NCBI GenBank assembly: GCA_043228905.1
Contig: JBHGNT010000004.1
Location: 4,154,001 to 4,218,000 of the forward strand
Source: Azolla caroliniana
Lineage: Eukaryota; Polypodiophyta
DNA length: 64,000 nucleotides
Reading direction: 5' to 3'
This document shows positions 25,001-37,420 of this stretch, piece after piece; the stretch's first letter is position 1, and each line of letters begins with the position of its first letter. The translations under genes and the position numbers were made by a program. The notes under the pieces were generated by a model. It ran no database searches and was not told the origin of the DNA. It saw only the letters and a program-made list of their open reading frames with translations.

Positions 25001-25098
25001 TGTTAGCAACTTCTAGTCTCTTGCAGAGTAAGGAGAGAAGGAGAGACAGAGACAGAGGAATATATAATAATTCTGGTAAATTGTAATAATAGCCCATA
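22085..25098. other. Intergenic between FEI-like and GDSL genes, with local repeats
   Basis: No gene seen. Two direct-repeat pairs occur. One is 'ccattcattgaagagtta..aaggaattttgctt' at about 23048-23112 and 23164-23228. The other is a ~110-bp pair at about 24508-24615 and 24625-24725 sharing 'catatt.ttctct.agtat', 'agatgg..atgtcc' and 'gcattgggc'. A (GA)n run and a purine-rich leader at 24954-25060 probably belong to the GDSL 5' UTR. Confidence 0.6.
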
Positions 25099-28000
25099 AT
25101 GGCTTCTTCCACTCACATGGTGCACCTTCTTATGATCATGGCCTACATGTATTCCACCATTACCCTATCATCCTTGGTATGGTGTGGCGGCCCGAGCCCG
25201 CAAGCATCCGGCATTGTCCGAGAGAATGATGATGATGATGACACTAGTCTTGGTACCAACAACATCCCCGCGCTCTTCCTCTTCGGAGACTCGATCGCCG
25301 ACACCGGTAACAACAACTGGCTTTTCACACTCGCCCGCGCCGACTTCTACCCTTACGGCAAGAACTTTGTCGACCGCGTCCCCACCGGACGCTTCTGCGA
25401 TGGCCTCCTTGCGGTCGATTATCTCGGTAAATACAAAAAAGAAGAAGATAAGCCATCGTGTCTCATGGGGTCGTGCATCGTTCCTTCCGTCCAATCAGTT
25501 CCCCTCCCCCCGATGAATTTGTTACAACTTTATTACAATTACAATTTTGTGTTTTAACAATTGAGCTAGACTAGGCACATTAGCTATTGTTGTTACTAGG
25601 GGGCTACTTGGAAGGCAAAAGTAGGGGTTAATTAGGGCTACAATCCCCTTTAGGGGTTAATTAACGCGAGTATAGACCCGTTTGTTGTTAGTAAAGGTTA
25701 ACTAAGGCTAGAGTAGCACATTAGCTACGTTTCATTATTAAACAAGGGCCTATTAGGGATATGGTAGATGAATTAGCTACCTTTCGTCGATAAACAAGGG
25801 CCCTCTAGGGATATAGTAGATGAATTAGCTACCTTTCGTCGTTAAACAAAGGCCTATTAGAGAGGTAATGGACTAGAGTGCCCATGAAAAACTTCCTTTC
25901 CAACCTAGCAAAATGTGTGTGGCTCGGTTTATGTGCATGCAAATTTCATGAACATCTAGTTTTATGTGGAGATATGTTAAAAAACAATTGCCGGAAGATT
26001 TTAGAATGTTTGTTTTCCGTATACACTATAAATATAGCATTGGGTTCTCAGAGATATTCTAATAGATGCATGGTTATCATTTCCCATGCAGCTATCTTCT
26101 TAGGGCTCCCTTTTGTGCCCCCTTACCTTTATTGTGGAGACAACATTTTACATGGAGTATGCTTTGCGTCGGCTGGTTCGGGAATTCTAGATACTACTGG
26201 AGCATTTTATGTAAGACCCCAAGAGTAAACATAAGAAGGAAACAAAATATTAGCCTTGTTTTCCATTTACATGTATGATGTGTGAAATATTAATTGTATA
26301 AGTTCATTGAACATGGATTCATCTCAAGATGGTTCAAGTGAGGAATATAGTTTAGCCATATTTTGTTAAACATGAAATGTTTCTCGATTTCCCTAATAGT
26401 GCCTTTATTGGAATTGCTGCCTAGGGACAACGCATACCATTATCGAAGCAAATTGACAATTTTAAAGACGTGAAGCAAAGACTTGTCACCAAGATTGGGC
26501 AAGAGCAAGCTTCCCTCCTAATTTCGAAGTCCCTTCATCTAATTGTCACTGGAAGCAATGATTTCTTTAGTTACTATGACGCAAGCTCCATTTTATCTCC
26601 TCACGATGTTGGATTTCCACCCACATTCCAAACGAACTTGTTGAGTCAATTCGTGTCCCAATTACAGGTATTGACCATTCAAATATACCTGTCAAATTTG
26701 CACAACAATTTAACCCAAGGATTTCTCTAGTTCAATTAAGTCGTTTTGTAAACACAATTTCTTCATGTTTCATGTCACATTTATTGTTCTATTAAGGCTT
26801 TATTATCATCAATGTACCTTATTCTTTTCCAGTGGAGTTCAAAACTCATATTTTCTAACCATATGACGTGATCATGGATGTTTAATGTCTCATGTGTAGA
26901 ACTTATATAAATTGGGAGCAAGAAAGATGTTGGTGGTATCTGTGCCACCTTTGGGGTGTGTGCCATCAATGCTATATAAGTCACACGGTCAATGCGCTAA
27001 TCCCCTCAACAATGCCATCCAATCCTACAATGTTGCCCTTCTCAATGCAATCACATCTCTTCAAGCAAGCAATTTCTCAGATGCCCACATTTTATATGCC
27101 AATGCTTATGATCTCGCTGTCAAGATCCTTAGCAATCCAATGTCCTTTGGTATGTATTACAAGTACTCATGTGTCTCTTCATACATGCCTACATGCACAC
27201 TTACATATAAACATGTGCATGCATATAAATCCTTGCACATCATCAACCAACTACTCTATAAGAATATCACAATTGCATTGAGTTAGAATCATACATTTCA
27301 ACATCTTGTATTAAATGAGCAAATTGTCAAGAGGAAAGTACGAAACCACAAGGGTTTCTCTTTACTCTCGTCATCTTAGTTCCCCATCCTAATAACATGC
27401 ACACTTACATATAAACATGTGCATGCATATAAATCCTTGCACATCATTAACCAACTACTTTATAAGAATATCACAATTGCATTGCGTTAGAATCATACAT
27501 TTCAACATCATGTATTAAATGAGCAAATTGTCGAGAGGAAAGTACGAAACCACAAGGGTTTCTCTTTACCCTTGTCATCTTAGTTCCCCATCCTTATAAG
27601 TTAAAAAAGAGAGTATAAACACAAGATGTCCATATTTCCGAAGGAAACAAAGACTTTGTGAATTTGGATCTTTATAAGCTTTCGAGAGAAATGTGGACAA
27701 AGGCAGGTCTTCACCTCTTTTGGGGAGAGAATAAAGTGGAGTTATGCTCCACCAAGGTGGCATTTTCCGCCCTCCATCACGTGCATGCATATAAATCCTT
27801 GCACATCATCTACCAACTACTTTATAAGAATATCACAATTGCATTGCGTTAGAATCATATATTTCAACATCCTATATGAATTGAGCAAATTGTCAAGAGG
27901 AAAGTATGAAACCACAAAGGTTTCTCTTTACTCCCGCTGTCTTGGTTCCCCATGCTAATAAGTTAAAAAAAAAGAGTATAAACACAAGGTGTCCATATTT

Positions 28001-28612
28001 CCAAAGGAAACAAAGACATTGTGATTTTGGATCTTTCTAAGCTTATGTCTCTCGTAAAAACATATATGTTTTTACAAGAGAAATGTGGACAAAGGTAGAG
28101 GGTCTTCACCTCTTTTGGTGAGAGAATAAAGTGGTGATATGCTCCACCAAGATGACTTTTTCGGCCCTCCATTATGAAAGGATCCCGATTTTAGATGTGT
28201 AAATGTTGTTTCTAAGGTAGCTACGTGAGAGCTTTTGCTATTTGACATTTTGGTTGATGTGGTATGATGGTTGTGTTTTCATGTATGAGTTTTGTAGCGT
28301 TTGGGCATATTTCCATCAAAATCGTTCTAAACAAAGCCAATTTGTGTGATTTTGATAATTCTTTGTGGTTTTTTGTGTGTCTAAGGGTTTAATGATTCGA
28401 GGACAGCATGTTGCGGATTAGGAGAATTTGGAGGGGCAGCAAGTTGCTTTCCTCTCATAGATTCCCTTTGTTCAAACGCGTCAAACCATGTATTTTGGGA
28501 TTATGTCCACCCAACTAGTGCGGCATACCACATGATCGCACGTCGACTTTGGGATGGCTCTGTCGATGATATTCTCCCTTTCAACCTTCGACAACTCTCC
28601 CTCCTTGTCTAA
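25099..28612 (+). CDS. GDSL-type esterase/lipase
   Basis: Five exons join in frame to about 388 residues: 25099-25426, 26092-26210, 26425-26667, 26900-27149 and 28386-28612. This is a secreted SGNH hydrolase that cleaves ester bonds in lipids or wall polymers. Residues 1 to about 25 form a signal peptide. Block I FLFGDSIADTGNN carries the catalytic Ser. Block II is GVCFASAGSGILDTTG, with Cys where most plant members have Asn. Block III is TGSNDFF. Block V DYVHPT supplies Asp and His. A short Asp-rich stretch (NDDDDDT) follows the signal peptide. The length suits the plant family (usually 350-390). Its natural substrate cannot be read from sequence. The start is the first in-frame ATG before the signal peptide. 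Confidence 0.93.
25716..25870. repeat. Three tandem 52-bp units in GDSL intron 1
   Basis: Units with 'gtagatgaattagctacctttcgtcg.taaacaa.ggcc' begin near 25712 (diverged), 25764 and 25816, a period of 52 bases, inside the first intron. Confidence 0.85.
27190..28170. repeat. Three-copy compound tandem repeat in GDSL intron 4
   Basis: A unit starting 'gtgcatgcatataaatccttgcacatcat' recurs near 27215, 27419 and 27781. The first copy is short (about 200 bp). The second and third are about 370 bp and share the extra block 'agagtataaacacaag.tgtcc' to 'tatgctccaccaag'. Copies differ by few bases, so the expansion is recent. It lies wholly between the donor at 27150 and acceptor at 28385. Confidence 0.88.
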
Positions 28613-31481
28613 ACCTTGTCCTCTCCTACACCATCAATCTACCTCACTTGTATTTTAAACGTTTTGTGCATCCAATGACACTCAAGGATTGTTGCAACTC
28701 AATAAAAAGGATCTATTATTAAACTCATTCATGTATGTATATTGGCAAGTACTCATAAAGTAACATTTATGGCTTTCATAAAACTACACAATAATTATGC
28801 ATGAGCATATTTTAAGTTGGATTAACTCTTGAATCGTTGATAGTTGTCTAATGACTGAAAAATAACATGCGTAGCTCATGTGAAACTACATGTTGCAACA
28901 ATGGTAGGCATAACCAAGTCCATTTGATTCTTCGACCTGCAATATTGCTTACGGACTTAACAACAATTTTATGGACAAAAATGTAAATTATTTAACCAAT
29001 TCAATTTGATACTTAAATCCCTGAAATTTGCTCAGTGAATCACAACAATTCAATGTAGTGCATTGTAAATGGCAATAATACCACCTTCACTAGTGTTTTG
29101 GATAGAATGTTAATTTCAATGTTGTAAAAGACTTTATAGTGCTCCTTAATGTTGTGGAAAACTTGGAAGTTGGAAATGCCAATGATGTATACAATCTGCA
29201 TAGCCAAACCCGTTGTTCCATACCATTCCCTATTACCTCTTTGGGTAATGAAATCATAGCTAAAGTAAAACATCTCATGAAATGTGTTTATTTGGTGTTC
29301 AACCAACGGAACTTGGGAATTCTTATTCTTGTATATCAATAGTAAGTGTTTTTCATTTCAATTTGATTATTAAGCATTTGAGTGTTGTGCGAGTTATTAT
29401 GTTGATTGTCCATGTCTTTGTGCCCGCAAGATGTGGTCAACACATGTTAAAATTGTTGAATGGTTGTGCTAATGTAGTTTATCATATTGATGATGATCGC
29501 CCAAATCATATTAGGATAAGCAAAAAAGCAATGTTATAATATAATTGCATATTGGATTTGTGCCTAGACATCAATTGTTCACACACATGTTTAAATAATA
29601 ACTTTATTAACATTATCTTTTTAATGCAATGGTGTTGTTTTAACATTATCTTTTTAATGCAATAGTGTTGTTCGTCGATGCTGCAGATAATGGATGGTAA
29701 AGTGAAGTGGAATTATCAACCACCACGGCGGCTGTTCCCTCCAAGTGTACCTAACATCTACATGGGTGCTGCCATGAGGAGTGAATGGAGGACATCTATG
29801 CTGAATTCTGCTTGTATGAGGCTCATGTGGAGAATATGCGTTCAAGTAATGCTATACACATCGAATGATGTGGTGCTTTGGAGTTGTTTTTTTTTGTTGT
29901 TTCATCTACACATATTGTTTTCCTTCGACATGCAAGATGTCCTGTAAGATATGAGTTGTAAATTATCCTTTGTACATTGCTTAACTAATGGAAGTAGTTT
30001 TTTTTTTGGAAAAAAAAAAACTCTTCCTATTGGAAAGTGCAATAGCGTTGTTTTCACCATGAGCTATTTATACTTGACATTTTCAGTCCATTGTTTTGAC
30101 GTTGTGAATCTATAAGCAATAACTTTGTGAACGAGAGCAATCATTGGAAGGAGGGTATAGAGTGACATTTATCAAACAATGGATAAATGGTTTTTATTGA
30201 AATTTGATCCATGTCCACTACCTTTGATTCTTGAATTTTAGAATCTTATTGCCTTTTAATCTAATGAACGAGACACAATATTCCGATGTATCTTCTTGGT
30301 TATGATAGACCTTTTCGGTGAGGATAATTGCATTTGATAATAATAAACAATTTTATTTGAGGATACCATCCTATTGTAAGAGAATATGTCTATGCATCTC
30401 GAGGTGGCTTACATTATATTTACATATTCTCATATGCCTTGTGGATCCCTTGATAGAGAGATATTCCAAAAGTGATCGACATGACTTTAAACTCAAAAAA
30501 GCCACTTGATGAGGTACATGTAAATAGGTATATATACTTATATGAATTGTAGCAAACATCCTTCTCTGTTGGGATGTGGCGAAGTCAAGATTTCATGTTT
30601 TTGGTGTTAATAGGTAAGAACCCTTATAAATAAAGACTAGAATGATGTCTTCGCTTTGTCATTAGTAATTATTACACACTCAATTTTATAGAATATCAAT
30701 TCTGCGATGATTAGCATTGCATTTTAAATGGAAAATTTAAATTGTGGAAAATGTGTTGACGTCAATTGTTTTTGTGTGTATCAATGTGCATTGTCTTGCA
30801 AATATGCATATATGTTCTCTAAACATGGGTAGCATATTTCAAGTTGTTATAGGCGTGTAATAATTTAATGAAAGTATGAAAAAAAAACACATGTATGCCT
30901 ATTTTGCATTTTTTTGACATGATAATTTTTCTCAAGCTATATGTACCCACATTCACACACTTTTTTTTTTTTGCATTTTACAATTAGTGTGAATACATTC
31001 TAAGTCATTCATTTTGGAGACATGTTCTAAATTTATTGTGTGCTTAATATTATTATGTCAAACTAACATTTGATTGTATATAAGCATGTCAATGGCTATT
31101 CATATGTTTAATTAAGAATGCCAATGCATTAACTTGGTATGATTACATATAAGCATGTAACAATTAGTGGATGATTGCTTATGTCTTAAGTGTGTAAAAG
31201 ATGTAATGGATTGTTGGTATGTAATGGGCATTAGGATATTAGCATTATCATTAATATAGCATTCTAGTTCAAATTTTGGTTAGGATAAATTAACCTTCTA
31301 TCGAGGTTGTAACTTATAATTACAATGGCTGATTTGAATGACAAAATGATAAGAATATCAAATGCAAACAATGTGGTTTGAGAATGGCAACATTTTCACT
31401 ATCTTTTTGTAATTATACGAATTACACTTACATTAATTGTGGTATATTAATTACAAAAATTATGGTTGAGTTGGATGACAG
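28613..31481. other. Intergenic, no supported gene
   Basis: AT-rich. Short open frames at 29139-29539 and 29678-29947 show no domain I recognise. A pair 'aacattatctttttaatgcaat' at 29608 and 29642 is a small direct repeat. The missing first exon of the GH17 gene should lie here, but no ATG followed by a hydrophobic stretch and a good GT donor could be chosen. Confidence 0.5.
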
Positions 31482-33545
31482 GATCAATGACAAGATTAGT
31501 AAATGCAAATCACATGGAAATGGTGGGGATTAATTATGGTATGGTAGCAGACAACTTGCCACCACCAAATAAAGCAAGGGACTTGATGGTAGGGATGGGT
31601 GTCACAAAGGCCAAGATCTACAATGTGAACACAACTGTCCTCAAGGATTTCATGGGTAAAGGCATATCTTTCATTGTGGGGGTTGGCAATGAAGAATTAC
31701 ATGGGTTGGCCAATGATGTTGAAGTGGCAATGATATGGGTTAAACAAAACATAGAACCTTGGGCACCAATGATTAAGGCCATTGCAGTTGGAAATGAGGT
31801 GCTTACAACCGGGGATGCTCGCCTTATTGCTGACTTGATGCCTGCCATAATGAATGTTCATGCAGCACTTGGGCCACTAGCAACACATATAGTTGTATCA
31901 ACACCACATGCAATGTCAGTTCTTGCAACACCATCTTTCCCACCTTCAACTGCAACATTTGAACCTAGTATAAGAGATGTTGTCATGCGACCACTTGCAT
32001 TGTACTTAGCACAAACAGGGGCACCATTCATGATTAATGCATACCCCTTCTTTGCCTATAGGGCACAACCCGTCTCTATCCCATTGGCGTATGTTCTCTT
32101 TCAACCCAATCAAGGGCTTCCTGACCCTGTCACTGGCCATCTTTATTATAACATGCTTGACGCTCAGGTATTCACTCCATATTATGTCATGCCGGTAGAA
32201 ACTTATGGAAATAGCCCCATTTTTACATTAATAGTAAATGATGCACATCATAGTGAATAACCTTAAAAGAGATTCTAGAGAGGGATTTAAAATAAGTCTC
32301 ACATGTTTACTCATCCATAGATATTCCAAATATCTAAATTAGAATATATAAACATAATGGTGTAGTGGTAAAGTTGTTTACAATGTAGCATTCATGCTAT
32401 GTTGGATTATAGGGAAAACAAACATGTACTACGAAGATCATGCATACTAGCATTTGCCCATATTCATAATTTTGGTATGAGATCTTGCACCTAAAGAGTC
32501 TCCTTTGGAAATAGGATAGCATTACCCTTTAAAAGCGGTAAAATGAAAGGATCACTTATTTCTAGTGAAAATGCTCAACTATTTTTATGCAACTATATCC
32601 CATTAGTTTTAATTGAAAAGCTTGACTATTTTTAGAATTCATACTATTATATTCTAATAACAAGAGCTCGACTATTTTTCATACTTGTACAAAAACTTTT
32701 GTTCTCTAAACAATTTAGAAAGGCAAGTCGCAAAATTGATGAGGTCCTCGTTACATATCCTATACTAGTATGCACGTGTGTGAACAACAAGACATACACA
32801 CATTATGGGTTCCCAATGCCCAAATGCTCATATTGTATGTGCATTGCAAGAGATTGTGTGAATACATGTATCATCTCTTAGGTCATTTGATAGTAAGCAT
32901 GTATTTTTCAATGAGAGGGTTCCATATGATTGTGTTTGTAACACTTTCTTACTAATCAAACATTATGCATTTCACCATCGCTTCTAAGTTTACAAATTGT
33001 CTTTCAACGATTGTTTTTTTACAAACATGATCATTTGGCCCATTTTTGCTCAGGTGGATGCAGTATACTCCGCAATCAAGGCATGCTCAGGTGTCACAAA
33101 TGTCCCTGTAATTGTTACTGAAACTGGGTGGCCATCATTTGGTGATCCTAATGAGCCTGGTGCTCAACAACTAAATGCACAAACCTATAATTCGAATCTC
33201 ATAAAGCACTTGGTGTCGCGTTTAGGTACTCCACTGCAACCTCATCTCCCCCTTGAGGTGTATATATTTGCATTATTCAATGAGAACTCCAAGCCGGGCC
33301 CTTCATCAGAACGGAATTATGGCCTCTTTAAACCGGATGGAAGTAGGGCTTATGACCTTGGGTTAGTTCAAGATGACATACATTCTTCTCCTTCTACTCA
33401 AAATCCACATCCATCATCTCCTAGTAACATTCACCAAATACATCCGAATAACTTGCATAGCTCTTCTAGTGTCACCAAAACCTCAAATTTATTCATTGGA
33501 AGTACCACCATTGTTTTTATAACTTTATTATCATTGCCTCGATAA
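31482..33545 (+). CDS. GH17 endo-1,3-beta-glucanase, probably GPI-anchored; first exon not found
   Basis: Two exons are clear: 31482-32167 (acceptor AG at 31480-31481, phase 1) and 33054-33545, stop TAA. GH17 enzymes hydrolyse 1,3-beta-glucan such as callose at the cell wall and plasmodesmata. Visible family motifs in order are VGINYG at the mature N-terminus, KIYNVN, AVGNEVL with the acid/base Glu, INAYPFFAY, TETGWPS with the nucleophile Glu, and LFNENSKPG. After the catalytic barrel comes a Ser/Pro/His-rich linker of about 50 residues and a hydrophobic tail (LFIGSTTIVFITLL) suited to a GPI signal. There is no X8/CBM43 module. A signal-peptide exon is expected upstream in this family. Translation from within 31482 alone would give no secretion signal. 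Confidence 0.9.
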
Positions 33546-33767
33546 AGAGGCAACCTATTGTAATACAATGGTGATATTTGGAAAGTTTTTCAAGAAGCAA
33601 AGAAAGCAACGCGAAATATAGGAGGGGATCATTTTCGATTCGCCTCTTTAATTATGTTTGAGAAATTTTATTAACGTGAGGAATGTGAATTAAAAGTAGA
33701 GGGCAATAGTGTTGGTGCTTTTATTATTAACCAAGCATGATAAAACTATGTGTGTGTATTTATGGCT
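33546..33767. other. GH17 3' UTR and flank
   Basis: Nothing beyond the presumed 3' UTR is seen. The DNA transposon end begins near 33768 or slightly to the left. Confidence 0.5.
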
Positions 33768-33929
33768 TGTGTCTATCCGCTACCAAATCATAAATAGGGT
33801 TGGTGAAGGAATCATGGTCACAGATGGTGAAGATCCCTCGGCTGATGGCAAGTGTGATCTGCACTGTCTGATTTGGATAAATAAGAACACACAAAAAAAA
33901 AGGTTGTCAGAGGTATCCCAACTTTGACA

Positions 33930-34016
33930 CCTCGGTCGCCCAACCACATTTGGTCGCCCAACTCTGACCGTTGCAAGTTGGGCGACCACCGTAACAGGTT
34001 GGGCGACCTGATTAAA
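33930..34016. repeat. Left subterminal motif cluster (4 x GGTTGGGCGACC)
   Basis: Two units in GGTCGCCCAACC orientation are followed by two in GGTTGGGCGACC orientation, so they face each other. They join the terminal inverted repeat to the interior. Confidence 0.85.
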
Positions 34017-34020
34017 AAAC

Positions 34021-34285
34021 AGTTTGAGATCCAACGAAAACTTGAGTACTACTTGACATCAAAAACATGAGATGAACAACAAAAACTCGAGACAACACTT
34101 GACCTCAAAAACTTGAGATCGAACAAAAACTTGAGTACTACTTGACATCCAAAAACTTGAGATAAACAACCAAAACTTGAGATCCAACAAAAACTTGAGT
34201 ACTACTTGACATCAAAAACTTGAGACAACACTTGACATCAAAAACTTGAGACAACACTTGACATAAAAACCTTGAGACATCCATT
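34021..34285. repeat. Tandem array of 'acttgagat..caaaaacttgag' units
   Basis: At least seven variable units built from 'aaaaacttgaga', 'gtactacttgacatc' and 'caacacttgacatc' lie between the left motif cluster and the protease gene. On the minus strand they follow its 3' end. Confidence 0.85.
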
Positions 34286-34871
34286 TGCAATCACACTTAC
34301 AAAATCTGGAGATATCCATCCTCGTAAAATCTCCTCGATCAACATCTGTATAGTCTTCATCAAATAAAAGCCACAATCCGAACCATTTGGTTGAGTTGGG
34401 ATATGCATTATGTGATGTCTACCCTCCAACACAATGCGGTGGTCTCCTGTTGCACTAGAAATTGTTTGAATCACGATATCGACAAGACTCCACATAGTGT
34501 CTGTCACCTCGTTGTTCAGTGGATCACAGAAGACTATTGTGTTGGTTAGCATAGAAACTTTCTGCCACATCTTTGTCCACAACACCCAATGGCCCGATAC
34601 CACAATCAGAATGAAGATGAAATCACGCTCGGCCACACGTTCGAGGATCTCTTGCACCTTCACCATTTTCTTGTGTAGCTGCACCCAAAGGGGTCGACTA
34701 TGGTGAACCGTTCTAACACCTCATGGGGCAGCGAGTACTCCATCCACATGGTGAATAATGACATGGTCCATGTGGATGCCATTTCTCCATCCTTGCACAT
34801 TATCTGAAGATTTGACCCCACAATGTCAAAGGTGAGATTGATCCTTCGGCATGCAAGCTGGTACTTGTTTC
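34238..34871 (-). pseudogene. ULP1-type (C48) cysteine protease fragment carried by the transposon
   Basis: Read on the minus strand from 34684, a frame of 148 codons has the C48 signature in order: His in SGHWVL (residue 32), Asp in VFCDPL (54), Gln and Cys in TQPNGSDCGF (98 and 104). ULP1 proteases remove SUMO or related modifiers. An upstream segment (34871-34685, with MASTWTMSLFTMWMEYSLP) is in another frame. The shift occurs near 34680 and is either a frameshift or an unrecognised intron. The Copia element interrupts the coding region at 34872, so this copy cannot make a full protein. The catalytic residues themselves are intact. Confidence 0.75.
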
Positions 34872-35256
34872 TGAAAAAGATTATGTGCGGAAGCAATAGA
34901 AAACGAACACAGAAAACACGTAGGTTTAATGGAAAGCTTTACAGTACGCGGGAGAGACAGAGAAAGAGCAGAACAACATAATTATATTACAAAACAATAA
35001 TAGTTCTTTGTACATGAAACGTGCTCAACAACACTATTTATACAAGTCCTGAGAAGACTGACAGAAGTACCGCGTACTTCAATGCTCACTTGAGCGTCTG
35101 GCACTGACTATGAGACTATTAACTCCCTAGTAGTCTAGCTGCTACTAGGCTTCCGGTTACTGATGGATCCAGCTAACCGGCTCCCCAGCTCACCGGCTCG
35201 CCGATCCGACTCAGGCTTGTTCAACCGATCCGGATCTGGTTGAGCTTGTCGCTCAA
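34872..35256 (-). repeat. Copia 3' LTR
   Basis: Paired with 40273-40670. Shared features include 'acgcgggagagacagagaaag', 'tatacaagtcctgag' and 'gcttccggttactgatgg'. It is 13 bases shorter than the other copy because of differences near its inner end. A TATA-like box is present on the minus strand. Confidence 0.93.
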
Positions 35257-35275
35257 CTCTCCCCCTCAAGCTCAA
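35257..35275 (-). promoter_or_regulatory. Copia polypurine tract
   Basis: On the minus strand GCTTGAGGGGGAGAGT abuts the LTR start TGAGCG. This is the usual primer for plus-strand DNA synthesis. A near copy, CTTGAGGGGGAGA, lies inside the element at about 35888-35900. Confidence 0.85.
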
Positions 35276-35437
35276 CTTGAGGTCGGATCGTAGTGTCAGT
35301 CTCCATGGCAGCCGGTCCTTCCACCTGGCTCCTTTTGGCATCACTCCGCCTTGCTCGCGCTCCTTGTCCAGTCCGGTCTCGTTTGCCACGACCCTTCTGT
35401 TTCTGCGCATCTCGACCTCCTCGGTCACCTTGTCTGC

Positions 35438-37420
35438 TCAATAGGTCCAAATCAGCTCCCTTGCTGTTGTGACTTTGGCGCTTGTCGACCCACCGATTCC
35501 TTCTTGTTGGCGTCGACTTTTGCTGCCATCTCGTCCTTTGGCCTTGAATTGATCCGATTCTTCCAAATCCGTTTGTCGAACCGAATCGGTTGTCTTCAAT
35601 TCGTTCCAGCTCTTGTCCGAATCGGTTGCTCCCGATTCGTCTTCCGGTTCCAGGCCCTTCACCACATCGGACCATGTCCGGGTCTTGGCCTTCTTCTTCC
35701 GGTCGGCTCTGTCCTTCTTGACTCTACCGCCGCTGCCACTTGTTCCGACTTGTTCGGATGTGTAAACTTCCTTTGCCAACTCGACTCCTTTCTTCTTCTT
35801 GTCTCCCCCTTTGTCGGTTCTTCCCTCATCGGCGCAAGCGCAATATGCAGTTTCTTTGCCTTTGCCCATTCCAGTGTCTTTGCCTGTTCTCCCCCTCAAG
35901 TGTGGCACGTCGAGATGCTGAACACCAAGCATTTCGGTGAAGTGTTGCAAGTTGTCCGATCCGAGAGGTTTGGTGAAGATGTCGGCAACTTGTCGATCCG
36001 TATGAACATACGGAAGTTCGACTTCACCGCTCAGGACACGCTCACGCACGAAGTGGTAGTGCACTTCGATGTGCTTTGTGCGAGCATGGAATACAAGGTT
36101 CTTGGCGAGCTGCATGCTGCTTATGTTGTCGCAATAGATCAGGATCGGGGTCGGCACCTCGATCTGCAGGTCTTGCAGCAGTCGCCGGAGCCAAATGGCT
36201 TCACAGGTGGCAACGGTAGCGCCCCGGTATTCAGCCTCAATGCTCGACAGAGCCACTGTTGGCTGCTTTTTGCTGCTCCACGCAACAGCCGCGCTACCAA
36301 GGGAAAACATATAGCCGGAAGTTGAACGGCGATCTGATGCATCGTCGGCCCAGTCGGCATCCGTGTAATCGACTAGCTCTTTGGTCATACCTCGCCGGTA
36401 TAACAGTCCTCGGTCCTTCGTGCTGCTCACATACCGCAGTATTCGGTGCGCGCACTGAAGATGCTCTACGGTCAGCTTCTGCATGAATTGGCTAATCACA
36501 CCGACTGGATAGCTGATGTCGGGTCGGGTGATGGTCAAATATATAAGGCTTCCGACAATTTGTCGGAACCATTTCTCATCGCAGGCCGGTCCGGAGTTGG
36601 GACAGAGCTTCTGGTTCCGGTCCAGGGTTGTAGAAATAGGTCGGCATTCTGTCATGCCGAACTTGTACAACATATTCAACACATAGTGTCTCTGTGAGAG
36701 CAATATGTCGTCGAGGGTTCAAATCACCTCGATCCCAAGGAAGTAGTGAAGGTCCCCTAGGTCCTTCATCTCAAATGCATTCGACAGATGGGACTTAACT
36801 CGGCTGATTTCATCGAGTCCGGGTCCGATGATGACTAGATCATCAACATACAACAAGATGCATATCGGACCGTCCGAACCTTGCCGAATGAACAACGAAG
36901 AGTCAGACTTGGAGGCCAAAAACCCCATCTTACGCAACCGATGCGTGATCTTCGCATTCCAAGCTCGGGGGGCTTGCTTTAGGCCATAAAGTGACTTCTT
37001 CAGCCGACATACCATCAACTTGTTCATCCCTAACTGGAAACCAGGGGATTGGGTCATAAAGACCTCTTCTTCAAGATCGCCTTGAAGAAATGCATTCTTC
37101 ACGTCCATTTGGTGAAGATGCCACCCCCTTGCCGCAGCAACCGCTAGCACCACACGAACCATCACCATCTTCGCTACCGGAGCGAAGGTCTCGTCGTAGT
37201 CGATTCCGTGGGTCTGCGCATATCCCTTTGCTAGTAACCGGGCCTTGTACCGGTTAACTGAACCGTCGGCGTTGTACTTTACCTTGTACACCCACTTGCA
37301 TCCGATCGGTTTACAGTTACGAGGAGGGTCAACCAGGTTCCATGTATCGTTGGCATCAAGTGCCCGCATCTCTTCCTCCATAGCGGCACGCTAATTTGTG
37401 TCCCTTGCCGCTTCTACGTA
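35438..37420 (-). pseudogene. Copia reverse transcriptase and RNase H, with C-terminal extension
   Basis: The frame from 37381 starts MEEEMRAL and has CKWVYKVK, MDVKNAFLQG, LKKSLYGLKQ and the catalytic LLYVDDLVI. A TGA at 36719-36721 follows, and the same frame continues with the RNase H domain (TDADWADD, SSIEAEY, IYCDN, KHIEVHYHFV). Another in-frame TAG lies at 37391-37393. RNase H normally ends the polyprotein shortly after HTDRQVADIFTKPL. Here a Lys/Glu/Asp-rich tail of about 160 codons continues to 35438. Confidence 0.92.

Noticed and set aside
25427-28385. CRISPR-like array from the repeats in the GDSL gene
   Set aside because: The repeats are few, long and intronic in a eukaryotic gene, and there are no unique spacers of constant length.
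29139-29539. A hAT transposase (DUF659-like) fragment
   Set aside because: A vague resemblance around SLGNEIIAKVKHLMKCVY is too short, and the catalytic or hATC region is absent.
35351-36325. Long plus-strand open frame of 324 codons
   Set aside because: It is antisense to the Copia RNase H and its extension, has no start context or domain, and reflects the codon bias of the real minus-strand frame.
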